A stretch of 33,088 nt of DNA from Acidaminococcaceae bacterium (GCA_017554485.1 JAFZIG010000104.1:1-33088), one strand, 5' to 3'. Counted from the stretch's first letter, positions 7,862-15,664 are shown. Notes: generated from the sequence alone by a model not told the origin. Program-made: numbers and translations.

Positions 7862-8638
7862 TTACACCTCCCCGCCCAGATACGCTTTGATAACCCGTTT
7901 GTTCTTTTTGATTTCATCCGGCGTACCGGTAGCGATGCACATGCCGTACTCCAGCACGTACAACCGCTCGCAGACGCCCATAACCAGGCTCATATCATGC
8001 TCGATCAGCAGGATAGATATCTTGAAGTTATCCCGCAGCCAGCGTATCATTTCCATCAGTTCCTTGGTTTCCTGGGGGTTCATGCCGGCTGCCGGTTCGT
8101 CCAGCAGCAGAAGCTGTGGCTTTGTGGCCAGTGCCCGGGCAATTTCCAGGCGGCGCTGGGCGCCGTAGGGAAGGTTCTTCGCCATTTCGTGGGCGAACTT
8201 GTCCAGATGGAACAGCTTTAACAGATCCATGCCCTGCTGCGTTACCTTGTCCTCCTGGTCAAAATACCGTTTTACCCGGAAAATCGCATGAGGCAGACTG
8301 TAATCGATATGCATGTTGTTGGCGATCTTTACGTTGTCCAGCACCGACAGTTCGGAGAACAGACGAATATTCTGGAAGGTTCTCGCCATGCCCATCTGGG
8401 TCACCTGATAGGATTTTTTCCCATTGATGAGCTTGCCGTCAAAGAAAATCTTTCCTTCCGTAGGCAGATACACGCCGGTGATCATATTGAAAGCTGTAGT
8501 CTTGCCGGCGCCGTTGGGGCCGATGAGACCGATCAGCTCCCCTTCGTCAATATGCATGCTGAAATTGGAAACGGCCCGCAGACCGCCGAACACGATGGAA
8601 ACATCCTGCAGGTCCAGTAAACGTTTTCTCTCACCCAT
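7862..8638 (-). CDS. livG: Branched-chain amino-acid ABC transporter, ATP-binding protein LivG
   Basis: The second ATPase of the Liv system, 258 aa. It has Walker A GPNGAGKTT, a signature region reading LPYGAQRRLEIARAL in place of LSGGQ (normal for LivG), and Walker B LLLLDEPAAGMNPQE. The C-terminal segment ILLIEHDMSLVMGVCERLYVLEYG is characteristic of LivG. The ATG at 8638 overlaps the livM stop by 8 bases (ATGGGTGA), with GGGAGG upstream inside livM, indicating coupled translation. Confidence 0.96.
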   Translation of the reverse strand: MGERKRLLDLQDVSIVFGGLRAVSNFSMHIDEGELIGLIGPNGAGKTTAFNMITGVYLPTEGKIFFDGKLINGKKSYQVTQMGMARTFQNIRLFSELSVLDNVKIANNMHIDYSLPHAIFRVKRYFDQEDKVTQQGMDLLKLFHLDKFAHEMAKNLPYGAQRRLEIARALATKPQLLLLDEPAAGMNPQETKELMEMIRWLRDNFKISILLIEHDMSLVMGVCERLYVLEYGMCIATGTPDEIKKNKRVIKAYLGGEV

Positions 8639-9578
8639 TGCTCTTACCTCCCTTCAGGCTGTTGAAAACCTTTTCGGAAAGTTCTTTGTTGCCGAACAGT
8701 CCCTGGGGACGGTACAGCATGAGAATGATCATGGCCAGTGAGTAGATGATCATACGCCATTCCGGGAAATCCGCCAGCGCCGCCGAGATAAAGGTCAGCA
8801 GGATGGCGCCGGTGATGGAACCGGTCAGGGAGCCCAGGCCGCCTAACACCACCATGGTCAGGATATCGAAGGAACGCATGAAGGTAAAGGACGCCGGATG
8901 GGCGATGAAGAAGTAATGGGAGAACAGCACACCGGCAGTACCCGCAAAGGATGCCCCCAGAGTGAAGGCCATTACTTTGTACTTCGTGGTGTCGATGCCC
9001 ATGGTATCCGCGGCGATCTCGTTCTCGCGGATGGCCAGGCAGGCCCGGCCGTGGGCGGAGTTCTTAAAGTTTTTGATAAAGAAAATTACGGCTATCATCA
9101 GCCAGAAGGCAATGGTGAAATTGGTCATCCGGGGGATACCCATCAGACCGGAGGCGCCACCCACATATTCAATGTTCAGGATGCAGATACGGATGATCTC
9201 GCCCAGGCCCAGGGTGGCGATAGCCAGATAGTCACCGTCCAGCCGCAGGGTGGGAAGGCCAATCAGGAAGCCCAGGATGCCGGCCGCAATGGTGCCGGCT
9301 ACGATGGCCAAGGGGAAGGAATAGCCCAGTTTCACCGTGATTACGGCGCCCATATAGGCGCCCACCGCCAGGAACCCGGCATGGCCGATGGAGAACTGGC
9401 CGGTAAAACCGTTGATCATGTTCAGGCTGGAGGCCAGGATGATGTTAATGCAGATCAGTACCAGGTTCAGTTCCCAGAAGGGCCCGATAATTTCCGCTGC
9501 CATGAGTCCCTGTAACAAGGCAAACACCGCAATGGCGGCGATCAATGCTTTTACGTCAAACTTGCGTTCTTTTCTCAT
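8631..9578 (-). CDS. livM: Branched-chain amino-acid ABC transporter permease LivM
   Basis: A 315-aa inner-membrane permease with the conserved central stretch around NMINGFTGQFSIGHAGFLAVG and the cytoplasmic coupling-helix region ENEIAADTMGIDTTKYKV. It forms the channel together with LivH. The frame opens with GTG at 9587, but AGGAGG overlaps that codon and stands 8 nt before the ATG at 9578, so the ATG is the better start. It follows livH by 12 bp and overlaps livG by 8 bp. Confidence 0.95.
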   Translation of the reverse strand: MRKERKFDVKALIAAIAVFALLQGLMAAEIIGPFWELNLVLICINIILASSLNMINGFTGQFSIGHAGFLAVGAYMGAVITVKLGYSFPLAIVAGTIAAGILGFLIGLPTLRLDGDYLAIATLGLGEIIRICILNIEYVGGASGLMGIPRMTNFTIAFWLMIAVIFFIKNFKNSAHGRACLAIRENEIAADTMGIDTTKYKVMAFTLGASFAGTAGVLFSHYFFIAHPASFTFMRSFDILTMVVLGGLGSLTGSITGAILLTFISAALADFPEWRMIIYSLAMIILMLYRPQGLFGNKELSEKVFNSLKGGKSNG

Positions 9579-9590
9579 TGTCGCCACCTC

Positions 9591-10484
9591 CTATACCTTT
9601 TCACGGATATTCTTACCCATCAGACCCTGGGGCTTGAAGAGAAGAATGATAATCAGGATCGCGAACGCGGCGGCATCACGGAAGGTGGAAGAAATGAAGC
9701 CGCTGACCAGCGCTTCCACCACACCCAGAATAATACCCCCCAGCATCGCCCCGGGGATGATGCCGATGCCTCCCAGTACCGCCGCAACGAAAGCTTTGAT
9801 ACCGGGCACCATACCCATCAGGGGATCGATGGAGTTGTAATATATGCCTACCAGAACCCCGCCGGCTGCCGCCAGGGCAGAACCCAGGGCAAAGGTCATG
9901 GAAATGGTCGAGTCAATGTCAATGCCCATCAGCCGGGCCGCGTCCGCGTCAAAGGACACCGCGCGCATGGCCTTGCCGGCTTTGGTCTGGTTAACGATAT
10001 AGGTAAGCGCAACCATCAGCACCAACGCACTGACCAGGATTACGATCTGCTGGCTGTTCACCACCCAGGAGCCCACGTGGTACACCGTAGCCGTAAATAC
10101 GGCAGGGAAGGTACGGGGCTGGGGAGACGCAAACAGGATCATCACGTTTTCCAGGAAGAAGGAAACGCCGATGGCCGTAATCAGGATAGCGATACGGGGC
10201 GCGTTCCGCATAGGACGGTACGCAACCCGTTCGATGACCATTCCCGCCAGAGCCGCTCCGATCATGGAAACGACCAGCGCGGGCAAAAAGGAAAGTTTTA
10301 AAATAGATGTGCAGACAAAACCGATATAGGCGCCCAGCATATAAATGTCGCCGTGAGCAAAATTAATCAGTTTTAAAATGCCGTAGATCATGGTATAGCC
10401 CAGGGCAATCAGCGCATAGATACTGCCCAGGGAAATGCCGTTGATCAGCTGTTGGACTAATTGTTGTAAAAAACCGGATTCCAT
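9591..10484 (-). CDS. livH: Branched-chain amino-acid ABC transporter permease LivH
   Basis: A 297-aa permease with the family N terminus GISLGSIYALIALGYTMIYG, then LINFAHGDIYMLGAY, and the coupling region AVSFDADAARLMGIDID. It pairs with LivM in the inner membrane. ATG at 10484 is preceded by GGAGGGG. It is the first gene after the livK spacer, which contains a hairpin (10532-10556). Confidence 0.96.
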   Translation of the reverse strand: MESGFLQQLVQQLINGISLGSIYALIALGYTMIYGILKLINFAHGDIYMLGAYIGFVCTSILKLSFLPALVVSMIGAALAGMVIERVAYRPMRNAPRIAILITAIGVSFFLENVMILFASPQPRTFPAVFTATVYHVGSWVVNSQQIVILVSALVLMVALTYIVNQTKAGKAMRAVSFDADAARLMGIDIDSTISMTFALGSALAAAGGVLVGIYYNSIDPLMGMVPGIKAFVAAVLGGIGIIPGAMLGGIILGVVEALVSGFISSTFRDAAAFAILIIILLFKPQGLMGKNIREKV

Positions 10485-10531
10485 AAAGCGCCCCTCCGAA
10501 TACAGAATCTAAAAAACATAAATAATGGAAT

Positions 10532-10556
10532 GGCTGTGGCGACTTGCACCACAGCC
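10532..10556 (-). terminator. Hairpin between livK and livH, probable partial terminator or 3' stabiliser of livK mRNA
   Basis: GGCTGTGG (10532-10539) pairs perfectly with CCACAGCC (10549-10556) around a 9-nt loop. On the minus strand the T-run (TTTTTT) comes about 14 nt after the stem rather than directly, so termination is probably partial. Such a site would let the binding protein be made in excess over the membrane components. Confidence 0.6.
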
Positions 10557-10604
10557 TCATTGCTTTGGTATTACTGTTTTGTGACTTTAAAATGACACGC
10601 GGAA

Positions 10605-11789
10605 TCAGCCGCCGATTTTTTTGTTCAGTGTCATCTTACCATCTTTCAATTCAATAATTAAAGCGGTGGTAATCGGGTTATGCTTTTCATCATAGGTCAG
10701 CTTGCCGTTGGCAACCTGCAGGTCTTTGGTCTTGGCAATCGCTTCAGCAAGTTTCGTACCGTCTGTAGTTTTTGCGGTCTTGATTGCGTTAAACAGGATC
10801 AAGCCTGCATTATAACCTTGCATTGAGAACACATCAGGAACCTTGTTGAATTTAGCCTGATAGGCTTTAACATACTTCTGCACGGCAGGATCTTTGTCTT
10901 CTGCCGTATAGGCGTTGGTGAAGTAACCTTTGTTGCAGGCTTCTTTGCCGGCTACCTCAACCAGCTTGGGAGAATCCCAGCCGTCGGAACCCAGCATCGG
11001 GCAGGTCAGACCGATTTCACGGGCCTGTTTGATAATCTTGGAAACTTCTTCATAATAACCAGGAACGTAAATGGCTTCCGGATTGGTTCCTTTGATCTTG
11101 GTCAGGGAAGCTTTGAAGTCAACGTCTTTGGACAGGAAAGCTTCATCCGTGGTGACCTGACCGCCGGTAGCAGTGAATACTTTGGTAAATACTTCTGCCA
11201 GTCCTTTGGAGTAATCACTGGAAGAATCATGCAGGATAGCTACTTTCTTAACCTTCAGGTCTTTGGCGGCAAACTGTGCCATGATGTCGCCCTGATAGGG
11301 GTCGATGAAGCAGGCGCGGAACACGAAAGGTTTCGTCTTGCCGTCTTTTTGCAACGTAATGCCAGGCGCTGTTGCGCAGGGAGCGATCAGGGGAATCTTG
11401 CTGGAGGTCAGCACCGGTTCTTCCGCTGCCACGCAGCCGCTGGTAGCCGGACCGATTACGGCAACAACCTTGTTCTGGGTCACCAGTTTGGTAGCCGCAT
11501 TGCCGGATTCCGAAGGCTCGGACTTGTTGTCCGCAGTCACTACCTTAATCTGTTTGCCGTCGATGCCGCCGGCTTTGTTGGCTTCTTCCACGGCCAGCTC
11601 AAAACCGGACAGCATGCTTTTGCCGTAGTTGGCTACGTTGCCGGTCAGTTCGGCGTTAACACCGACCACAATTTCTTTTTTCCCCGCATCAGCAGCTTTT
11701 TTATCGCCGCCACCGCCGCAACCAGCGGTCAGACTGGCAATTACCGCTGCAGCCAGCGCGATGCTGGATGCTTTTTTCCAGAATTTCAT
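10605..11789 (-). CDS. livK: Branched-chain amino-acid ABC transporter substrate-binding lipoprotein LivK/LivJ
   Basis: A 394-aa type I periplasmic binding protein. The N terminus MKFWKKASSIALAAAVIASL leads to the lipobox LTAGC with the lipidated cysteine at residue 24, followed by a Gly-rich and Lys-rich linker. The mature part begins KKEIVVGVNAELTGNVANYG and continues with the two-lobe fold typical of Leu/Ile/Val receptors (for example AVIGPATSGCVAAEEPV). In a diderm host it would be anchored to a membrane facing the periplasm. It heads livKHMGF and has a strong predicted promoter about 100 nt upstream of its start. Which amino acids it binds is not fixed by sequence. Confidence 0.95.
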   Translation of the reverse strand: MKFWKKASSIALAAAVIASLTAGCGGGGDKKAADAGKKEIVVGVNAELTGNVANYGKSMLSGFELAVEEANKAGGIDGKQIKVVTADNKSEPSESGNAATKLVTQNKVVAVIGPATSGCVAAEEPVLTSSKIPLIAPCATAPGITLQKDGKTKPFVFRACFIDPYQGDIMAQFAAKDLKVKKVAILHDSSSDYSKGLAEVFTKVFTATGGQVTTDEAFLSKDVDFKASLTKIKGTNPEAIYVPGYYEEVSKIIKQAREIGLTCPMLGSDGWDSPKLVEVAGKEACNKGYFTNAYTAEDKDPAVQKYVKAYQAKFNKVPDVFSMQGYNAGLILFNAIKTAKTTDGTKLAEAIAKTKDLQVANGKLTYDEKHNPITTALIIELKDGKMTLNKKIGG

Positions 11790-11895
11790 TTTCCTTCACC
11801 TTTCCTTTTATAAAAAAATTAATTTAAAAAATCCCCTCATTAGTTAACACGGCAAGATATTTCTCCCAAATACCAGGAAATAATCCTGTTTTCCT

Positions 11896-11925
11896 ATTAT
11901 AGAAAGTATTTCACATTTTTGTCAA
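11896..11925 (-). promoter_or_regulatory. Promoter of the liv operon
   Basis: On the minus strand a perfect TTGACA (11925-11920) and perfect TATAAT (11901-11896) with an 18-bp spacer. The implied 5' leader before livK is about 100 nt and A/T-rich. I saw no T-box or clear attenuator in it. Confidence 0.87.
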
Positions 11926-11964
11926 TGTTTTTCCTGTAAAAATAAGCACTTTCATGCCTTAAAT

Positions 11965-11990
11965 AATGAAATAGTAACATTTATTTCATT
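11965..11990. promoter_or_regulatory. Inverted repeat upstream of the liv promoter, possible operator
   Basis: AATGAAAT (11965-11972) and ATTTCATT (11983-11990) are perfect 8-bp inverted repeats 10 bp apart. They lie about 40 bp upstream of the liv -35 box in the 250-bp livK-DUF554 spacer. A dimeric regulator site is possible; so is chance in A/T-rich DNA. A second A/T-only inverted repeat, TTAAGTA/TACTTAA (11999-12023), lies just past the DUF554 stop and could be a weak terminator. Confidence 0.4.
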
Positions 11991-12039
11991 TTCTAATTTT
12001 AAGTACTCTGAAAAAATACTTAAGTCTTTCAAAAATGCT

Positions 12040-12735
12040 TCACAAAAACAGTTTTGCCAACAGCACAGCTATCGGCAAAGCCGGTAGTTGATTAGCCAGC
12101 CGGATTGGCAGAAGCTTCGCCTGCACGATACCGATTGCCATAATCAATACACCGCCGGCAGCGCTGACCTCCCTTATTATTCCGGGTGTCAGCAGATTCT
12201 GCAGCCAGGAAGCAAGCAGGGTAATCGTTCCCTGATACAAACCTACCGGTACGGCAGAAAGGGCCACACCGGCCCCCATATTAGCTCCGAAAATAATGGA
12301 CAAGATGCCGTCAAGCATAGCTTTTGCAAATAAAATCTGATGATTTCCCGTCAGGCCGTCTTCAATACTGCCCACAATGGCCATGGCGCCGATACAGAAA
12401 ATCAGGCTGGCTGAAATAAACCCCCTGCCGAAAGAACCGGCATCCTTCCCTCTGTTCCCCAAGAGCTTCTTTTCCACCCAGGCGCCAAAGGCATTCAGTT
12501 TTTCATGGAGGTCCAGCATTTCGCCAATAATACTGCCAATAACAATACTGGCAATGACCAGCACAACATTCTGGCTCTTTTGCGCCATTTCCACACCGAT
12601 TAAAAAAATGCAGAGCGCCACGCCGTACATGATGGTTTCCTGCCATTTTTCAGGAAACCCCTTTTTTAAAATAAGGCCAACCGCGCAGCCGGCTATAATT
12701 GCTGCGCAGTTGACCATTGTCCCCAAACCAATCAT
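12040..12735 (-). CDS. DUF554 family membrane protein
   Basis: A 231-aa hydrophobic protein of the DUF554 (YqgA/YdfK-like) family. It begins MIGLGTMVNCAAIIAGCAVG and contains the conserved block IVIGSIIGEMLDLHEKLNAFG and the later GANMGAGVALSAVPVGLYQG. About six or seven membrane segments are likely. The function is not established; a transport role has been suggested for the family. AAGG stands 7 nt before the ATG at 12735. It follows parB by 47 bp on the same strand, so it may be a passenger of the parAB transcript. Confidence 0.88.
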   Translation of the reverse strand: MIGLGTMVNCAAIIAGCAVGLILKKGFPEKWQETIMYGVALCIFLIGVEMAQKSQNVVLVIASIVIGSIIGEMLDLHEKLNAFGAWVEKKLLGNRGKDAGSFGRGFISASLIFCIGAMAIVGSIEDGLTGNHQILFAKAMLDGILSIIFGANMGAGVALSAVPVGLYQGTITLLASWLQNLLTPGIIREVSAAGGVLIMAIGIVQAKLLPIRLANQLPALPIAVLLAKLFL

Positions 12736-12782
12736 ATAAATACCTTGTCATTCAATTGATGAACGAATACAATACACGGCAA

Positions 12783-13799
12783 TCATACCGGAAACTTTGT
12801 TTTCAGCCAGGGCGCCGTATCAATACTGTCACTGTCTTTATTGCCCTGCAGCAGTTCACAGATACGATCCAAATCATCCAGCGAATAATAATCAATTTCT
12901 ATTTTTCCTACATTATCGTTCTTGCTGACGATACGCACCTTTGTGCCCAGGACTTCTATCAGATTTTCTTCAAACTGTTTGTAATGGATATCTGCATTTA
13001 TCCCGGATTTTTTCTTTATATTCTTTTTATCTTTTGCGGAAGCGGTTTCTTTGACAGGTTTTCCGTTTTTATCTAAAATTACAACCCGTTCGTCTAAAAC
13101 CTGAAGAGTTTTTCCCCCTTTAATAGTTTTAACAACCTCTTCCACTGTACGGGCGCTCCAGCCATGTTCTGCCAGCGCCTTGCCAATCTTAAGCTGCTGT
13201 TCCCGGTCCGCCAGAGCCAGCAGTGGACGCATCTGGCCGGCAGTCACCCTTTCATCTGCTACCATTGCCTGCAATTCTTCCGGCAGGTTCAGCATACGCA
13301 GCAGGTTCGCCACCGCCGCGCGGCTTCTCCCCAGCCGTTCCGCAGCCTGTGCCTGTGTATAGTCACACTGCTTCATCAGTTCCTGGATTGCTTTTGCTTC
13401 TTCCAACGGATTCAGATCATGGCGCTGGATGTTTTCCACCAGCGAAAGCTCCCGCATCTGTTTCTCATCATAGTCCCGAATCAACACAGGAACCGTCTGC
13501 AGTTTTGCCAGCTTTGCGGCCCGCAGCCGCCGTTCACCGGCCACCAGTTCATAATTCAAACCTTTTTTGCGGACGATCAGAGGCTGGATGATGCCGTGCT
13601 TTTTAATGGATTCGCTCAGTTCTTTCAGTTTTTCTTTATCGAAAGATTTTCTGGGCTGGTATGGATTAGGATGAATGCTTCCTACAGGTACTTCCACAGC
13701 TCCTGCTTTATCCTGTTGCGGCATGGCCGTTTCATACTGGGATTCGCTGGAAGAAAGCAGGGATTCCAAACCTCTTCCCAAACCGCTGTGCTTACTCAT
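12783..13799 (-). CDS. parB: Chromosome-partitioning protein ParB (Spo0J)
   Basis: A 338-aa CTP-dependent DNA clamp that loads at parS and helps segregate the origin. The N terminus MSKHSGLGRGLESLL matches the ParA-interacting region. The CTP-binding motif GERR is at 88-91, followed by ENIQRHDLNPLEEA. The helix-turn-helix runs through RLGRSRAAVANLLRMLNLP. Residues at the positions known to distinguish ParB from Noc are R160, L166, N171 and G188; Arg and Gly at the first and last are the ParB type. A Lys-rich linker (about 265-280) precedes the dimerisation domain. The ATG overlaps the parA stop by 8 bases (ATGAGTAA), so the two genes are translationally coupled. Confidence 0.96.
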   Translation of the reverse strand: MSKHSGLGRGLESLLSSSESQYETAMPQQDKAGAVEVPVGSIHPNPYQPRKSFDKEKLKELSESIKKHGIIQPLIVRKKGLNYELVAGERRLRAAKLAKLQTVPVLIRDYDEKQMRELSLVENIQRHDLNPLEEAKAIQELMKQCDYTQAQAAERLGRSRAAVANLLRMLNLPEELQAMVADERVTAGQMRPLLALADREQQLKIGKALAEHGWSARTVEEVVKTIKGGKTLQVLDERVVILDKNGKPVKETASAKDKKNIKKKSGINADIHYKQFEENLIEVLGTKVRIVSKNDNVGKIEIDYYSLDDLDRICELLQGNKDSDSIDTAPWLKTKFPV

Positions 13800-14553
13800 C
13801 GCCGATTACCTCCCTGGCAAGCTCCTGGTACACCTGGGCGCCTTTGCTCCTGGGATCATAGACAAGCACCGGTTGGCCATGACTGGGAGCTTCGCTTAAT
13901 TTCACATTGCGCGGGATAATTGTGTTATACATCTTGGCGGAAAAATATTTTTTCACTTCATTGACTACATCGGAAGCCAGGTTGGTCCTTGCATCAAACA
14001 TGGTCATGACCACGCCTTCCAGCTTCAATGCCGGGTTCAGGTTCCGCTGCACCAGCTGGATCGTGTTCATCAGCATGGTAACGCCTTCCAGTGCATAAAA
14101 TTCACACTGGATGGGAATCATGACAGAACTGGCTGCCGTTAACGCGTTTAATGTCAACAATCCCAAAGAAGGAGGGCAGTCGATCAAAACATAATCATAA
14201 TCATATTTAACACGCTCCAGCGCATTTTTCAGCCTGTTTTCCCGGCTCATCATATTGACCAGTTCTATTTCGGCACCGGCCAGCGCTATCGTCGCAGGCA
14301 ACAGGGAAAGGTTTTCATAGGCTGTGGGGACGATGACTTCTTTCGCCGGCACATCATTGACCAGGATGTCATAAATACTTTTTTTGATATCCCGTTTGTC
14401 CAGTCCCAGACCGCTGGTCGTATTGCCCTGAGGATCAGAATCCACCAGCAGCACTTTACGCCCCTCCGCAGCCAGACAGGCAGCTAAATTCACTGCGGTT
14501 GTCGTCTTTCCGACACCGCCTTTCTGATTGGCTAACGCAATGACTTTTACCAC
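13792..14553 (-). CDS. parA: Chromosome-partitioning ATPase ParA (Soj)
   Basis: A 253-aa deviant-Walker ATPase that works with ParB in origin segregation and, in Bacillus, also modulates DnaA. The Walker A motif KGGVGKTT lies near residue 11. Other family motifs are DSDPQGNTTSGLG and YVLIDCPPSLGLLTLNAL. The open frame runs upstream to 14661, but the real start is taken as GTG at 14553 (MVKVIALANQ), with GGAGG 8 nt upstream. The upstream extension would translate through parS and the DnaA boxes and resembles no Soj sequence. It is followed by parB with an 8-base overlap. Confidence 0.97.
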   Translation of the reverse strand: MVKVIALANQKGGVGKTTTAVNLAACLAAEGRKVLLVDSDPQGNTTSGLGLDKRDIKKSIYDILVNDVPAKEVIVPTAYENLSLLPATIALAGAEIELVNMMSRENRLKNALERVKYDYDYVLIDCPPSLGLLTLNALTAASSVMIPIQCEFYALEGVTMLMNTIQLVQRNLNPALKLEGVVMTMFDARTNLASDVVNEVKKYFSAKMYNTIIPRNVKLSEAPSHGQPVLVYDPRSKGAQVYQELAREVIGDE

Positions 14554-14585
14554 AACATTTTCCTCCGTTACTTCTCTATTACAAT

Positions 14586-14607
14586 AGCAAATTGTTAATA
14601 ATTTGCT
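14586..14607. other. Inverted repeat in the parA leader
   Basis: AGCAAATT (14586-14593) and AATTTGCT (14600-14607) are perfect 8-bp inverted repeats separated by 6 bp, between parS and the parA ribosome site. It could be an RNA hairpin in the parAB leader or a protein site. Function unknown. Confidence 0.45.
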
Positions 14608-14611
14608 GTCC

Positions 14612-14625
14612 GTTTCACGTGAAAC
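14612..14625. promoter_or_regulatory. parS centromere site
   Basis: GTTTCACGTGAAAC is a perfect 14-bp palindrome equal to the core of the bacterial parS consensus TGTTTCACGTGAAACA; the two outermost bases are C here. It lies in the noc-parA spacer, about 8 kb from dnaA, as expected for origin-proximal parS sites. It is the only match seen in the window. Confidence 0.94.
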
Positions 14626-14632
14626 CAAATAT

Positions 14633-14662
14633 TTATACACATTATCCACAAGGTTATCCACA
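14633..14662 (+). promoter_or_regulatory. Cluster of three perfect DnaA boxes in the noc-parA spacer
   Basis: TTATACACA (14633-14641), TTATCCACA (14642-14650) and TTATCCACA (14654-14662) all match the TTATNCACA DnaA box and share one orientation. The first two abut and the third follows after 3 bp. They lie 7 bp from parS and 9 bp from the noc stop codon. A near-match in reverse, TGTGTATTA, follows at about 14666. They may serve DnaA-dependent regulation of parAB or DnaA titration. Confidence 0.9.
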
Positions 14663-14671
14663 GGCTGTGTA

Positions 14672-15550
14672 TTAAAAAAGCTTTATAACATTAGGGTCTT
14701 TTCTTTTTTTCACATTTTTAATACGCAAGGTCACCACGACATCATCCCCATCCATATCCTGTTCCATACTGGAAGGGATCCCGGACGCTTTTACTGTCTC
14801 CATGACCTCTTTGATGCTGTTCAAATAAATCCGTACATCGTTTACTATAACGAGCCTGGGCTTTTTCCGGTTCAGCTTGCCGGCATCTTTTAAGGTTTTT
14901 TCTACCAGTGCTTCCGTTTGTTTTACATTCAGGCGATCTGCCAGCACTTTCTGCAGAACTTCTCTCTGAGTTTCTTCATCTTCCAGCTTCAGCAGCACAC
15001 GGGCATGCCGTTCTGTCAGTTCACTGTCATGGAGTACGTTGCGGACAAAGATTGGCAGTTTCAGTAACCGCAGCTTATTGGCAATGGTGGACTGCTTTTT
15101 CCCCACCCGTATAGCCATAGCTTCCTGTGTAAGGTGAAAGGCAGTAAGTAATTTTTCATAACCTTCCGCCTCTTCCAGGTAATGTAAATCTTTACGCTGC
15201 AGGTTTTCAATCAGCGCGATTTCCGCTATCTGCTGGGGTGTGTACTCACTGACAATAACCGGAACCGTACCTAAACCTGCCATGGTGGAAGCCCGCAGCC
15301 TTCGTTCACCGGCAATAAGGATATACGAATCGCCTTTCCCCGGAGCTACCAGAAGGGGCTGCAGCACACCGTACTGGCGGATGGAGTCTGCCAGTTCCGA
15401 CAGCGCTTCCGATTCAAATTCTTTACGGGGCTGGTAAGGGTTGGGTACAATTTTAGAAAGAGGAACCTGGATGATCTGCACATCAGGATTGCTTTTAGCT
15501 TTTCCTGATTTTACAGCTTCTATATTTAAATCCTTAAATCCGTCCTGCAC
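14672..15550 (-). CDS. noc: Nucleoid occlusion protein Noc (ParB-family CTPase)
   Basis: A 292-aa ParB paralogue that blocks division over the nucleoid in Bacillus. The CTP-binding motif GERR is at 81-84 and ENLQRKDLHYLEEAEGY follows. The helix-turn-helix region is GKKQSTIANKLRLLKLP. The four positions known to switch DNA specificity read Q153, K159, K164 and R181, the full Noc set with the right spacing, so the protein should bind Noc sites (TATTTCCCGGGAAATA), not parS. The Bacillus-type amphipathic membrane-targeting N terminus is not obvious in MQDGFKDLNIEAVKSG. The start codon is GTG at 15550 with a GGGGA-like site upstream. Its position between rsmG and parA matches Bacillus. Confidence 0.93.
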   Translation of the reverse strand: MQDGFKDLNIEAVKSGKAKSNPDVQIIQVPLSKIVPNPYQPRKEFESEALSELADSIRQYGVLQPLLVAPGKGDSYILIAGERRLRASTMAGLGTVPVIVSEYTPQQIAEIALIENLQRKDLHYLEEAEGYEKLLTAFHLTQEAMAIRVGKKQSTIANKLRLLKLPIFVRNVLHDSELTERHARVLLKLEDEETQREVLQKVLADRLNVKQTEALVEKTLKDAGKLNRKKPRLVIVNDVRIYLNSIKEVMETVKASGIPSSMEQDMDGDDVVVTLRIKNVKKRKDPNVIKLF

Positions 15551-15576
15551 AAAATTTCCCCACTTTCACTATTACA

Positions 15577-15601
15577 GGAAACAGTTTCTTTTACTGTTCC
15601 C
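15577..15601 (-). other. Hairpin in the noc leader
   Basis: GGAAACAGT (15577-15585) can pair with ACTGTTCCC (15593-15601), 9 bp with one wobble and a 7-nt loop, in the 114-bp rsmG-noc spacer. No T-run follows on the minus strand, so it is not a simple terminator. The same spacer is otherwise A/T-rich. Confidence 0.35.
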
Positions 15602-15664
15602 GGACATTACATAATTACTGTTTTATTTTACCATAAAAAACAAAATAAATAAATCCGTGTTCCT

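Noticed and set aside
7858..7917. N-terminal extension of LivF into livG
   Set aside because: A strong ribosome site precedes the ATG at 7857, and the extension does not resemble LivF.
8757..8771. ATTCCGGGAAAT-like sequence resembling a Noc site
   Set aside because: It lacks part of the CCCGGG core and lies in livM; the same is true of a partial match near 19229 in mnmE. Neither is a full palindrome.
14554..14661. N-terminal extension of ParA by 36 residues
   Set aside because: The extension translates parS and an inverted repeat, and a strong ribosome site precedes the GTG at 14553, which gives the standard Soj N terminus.
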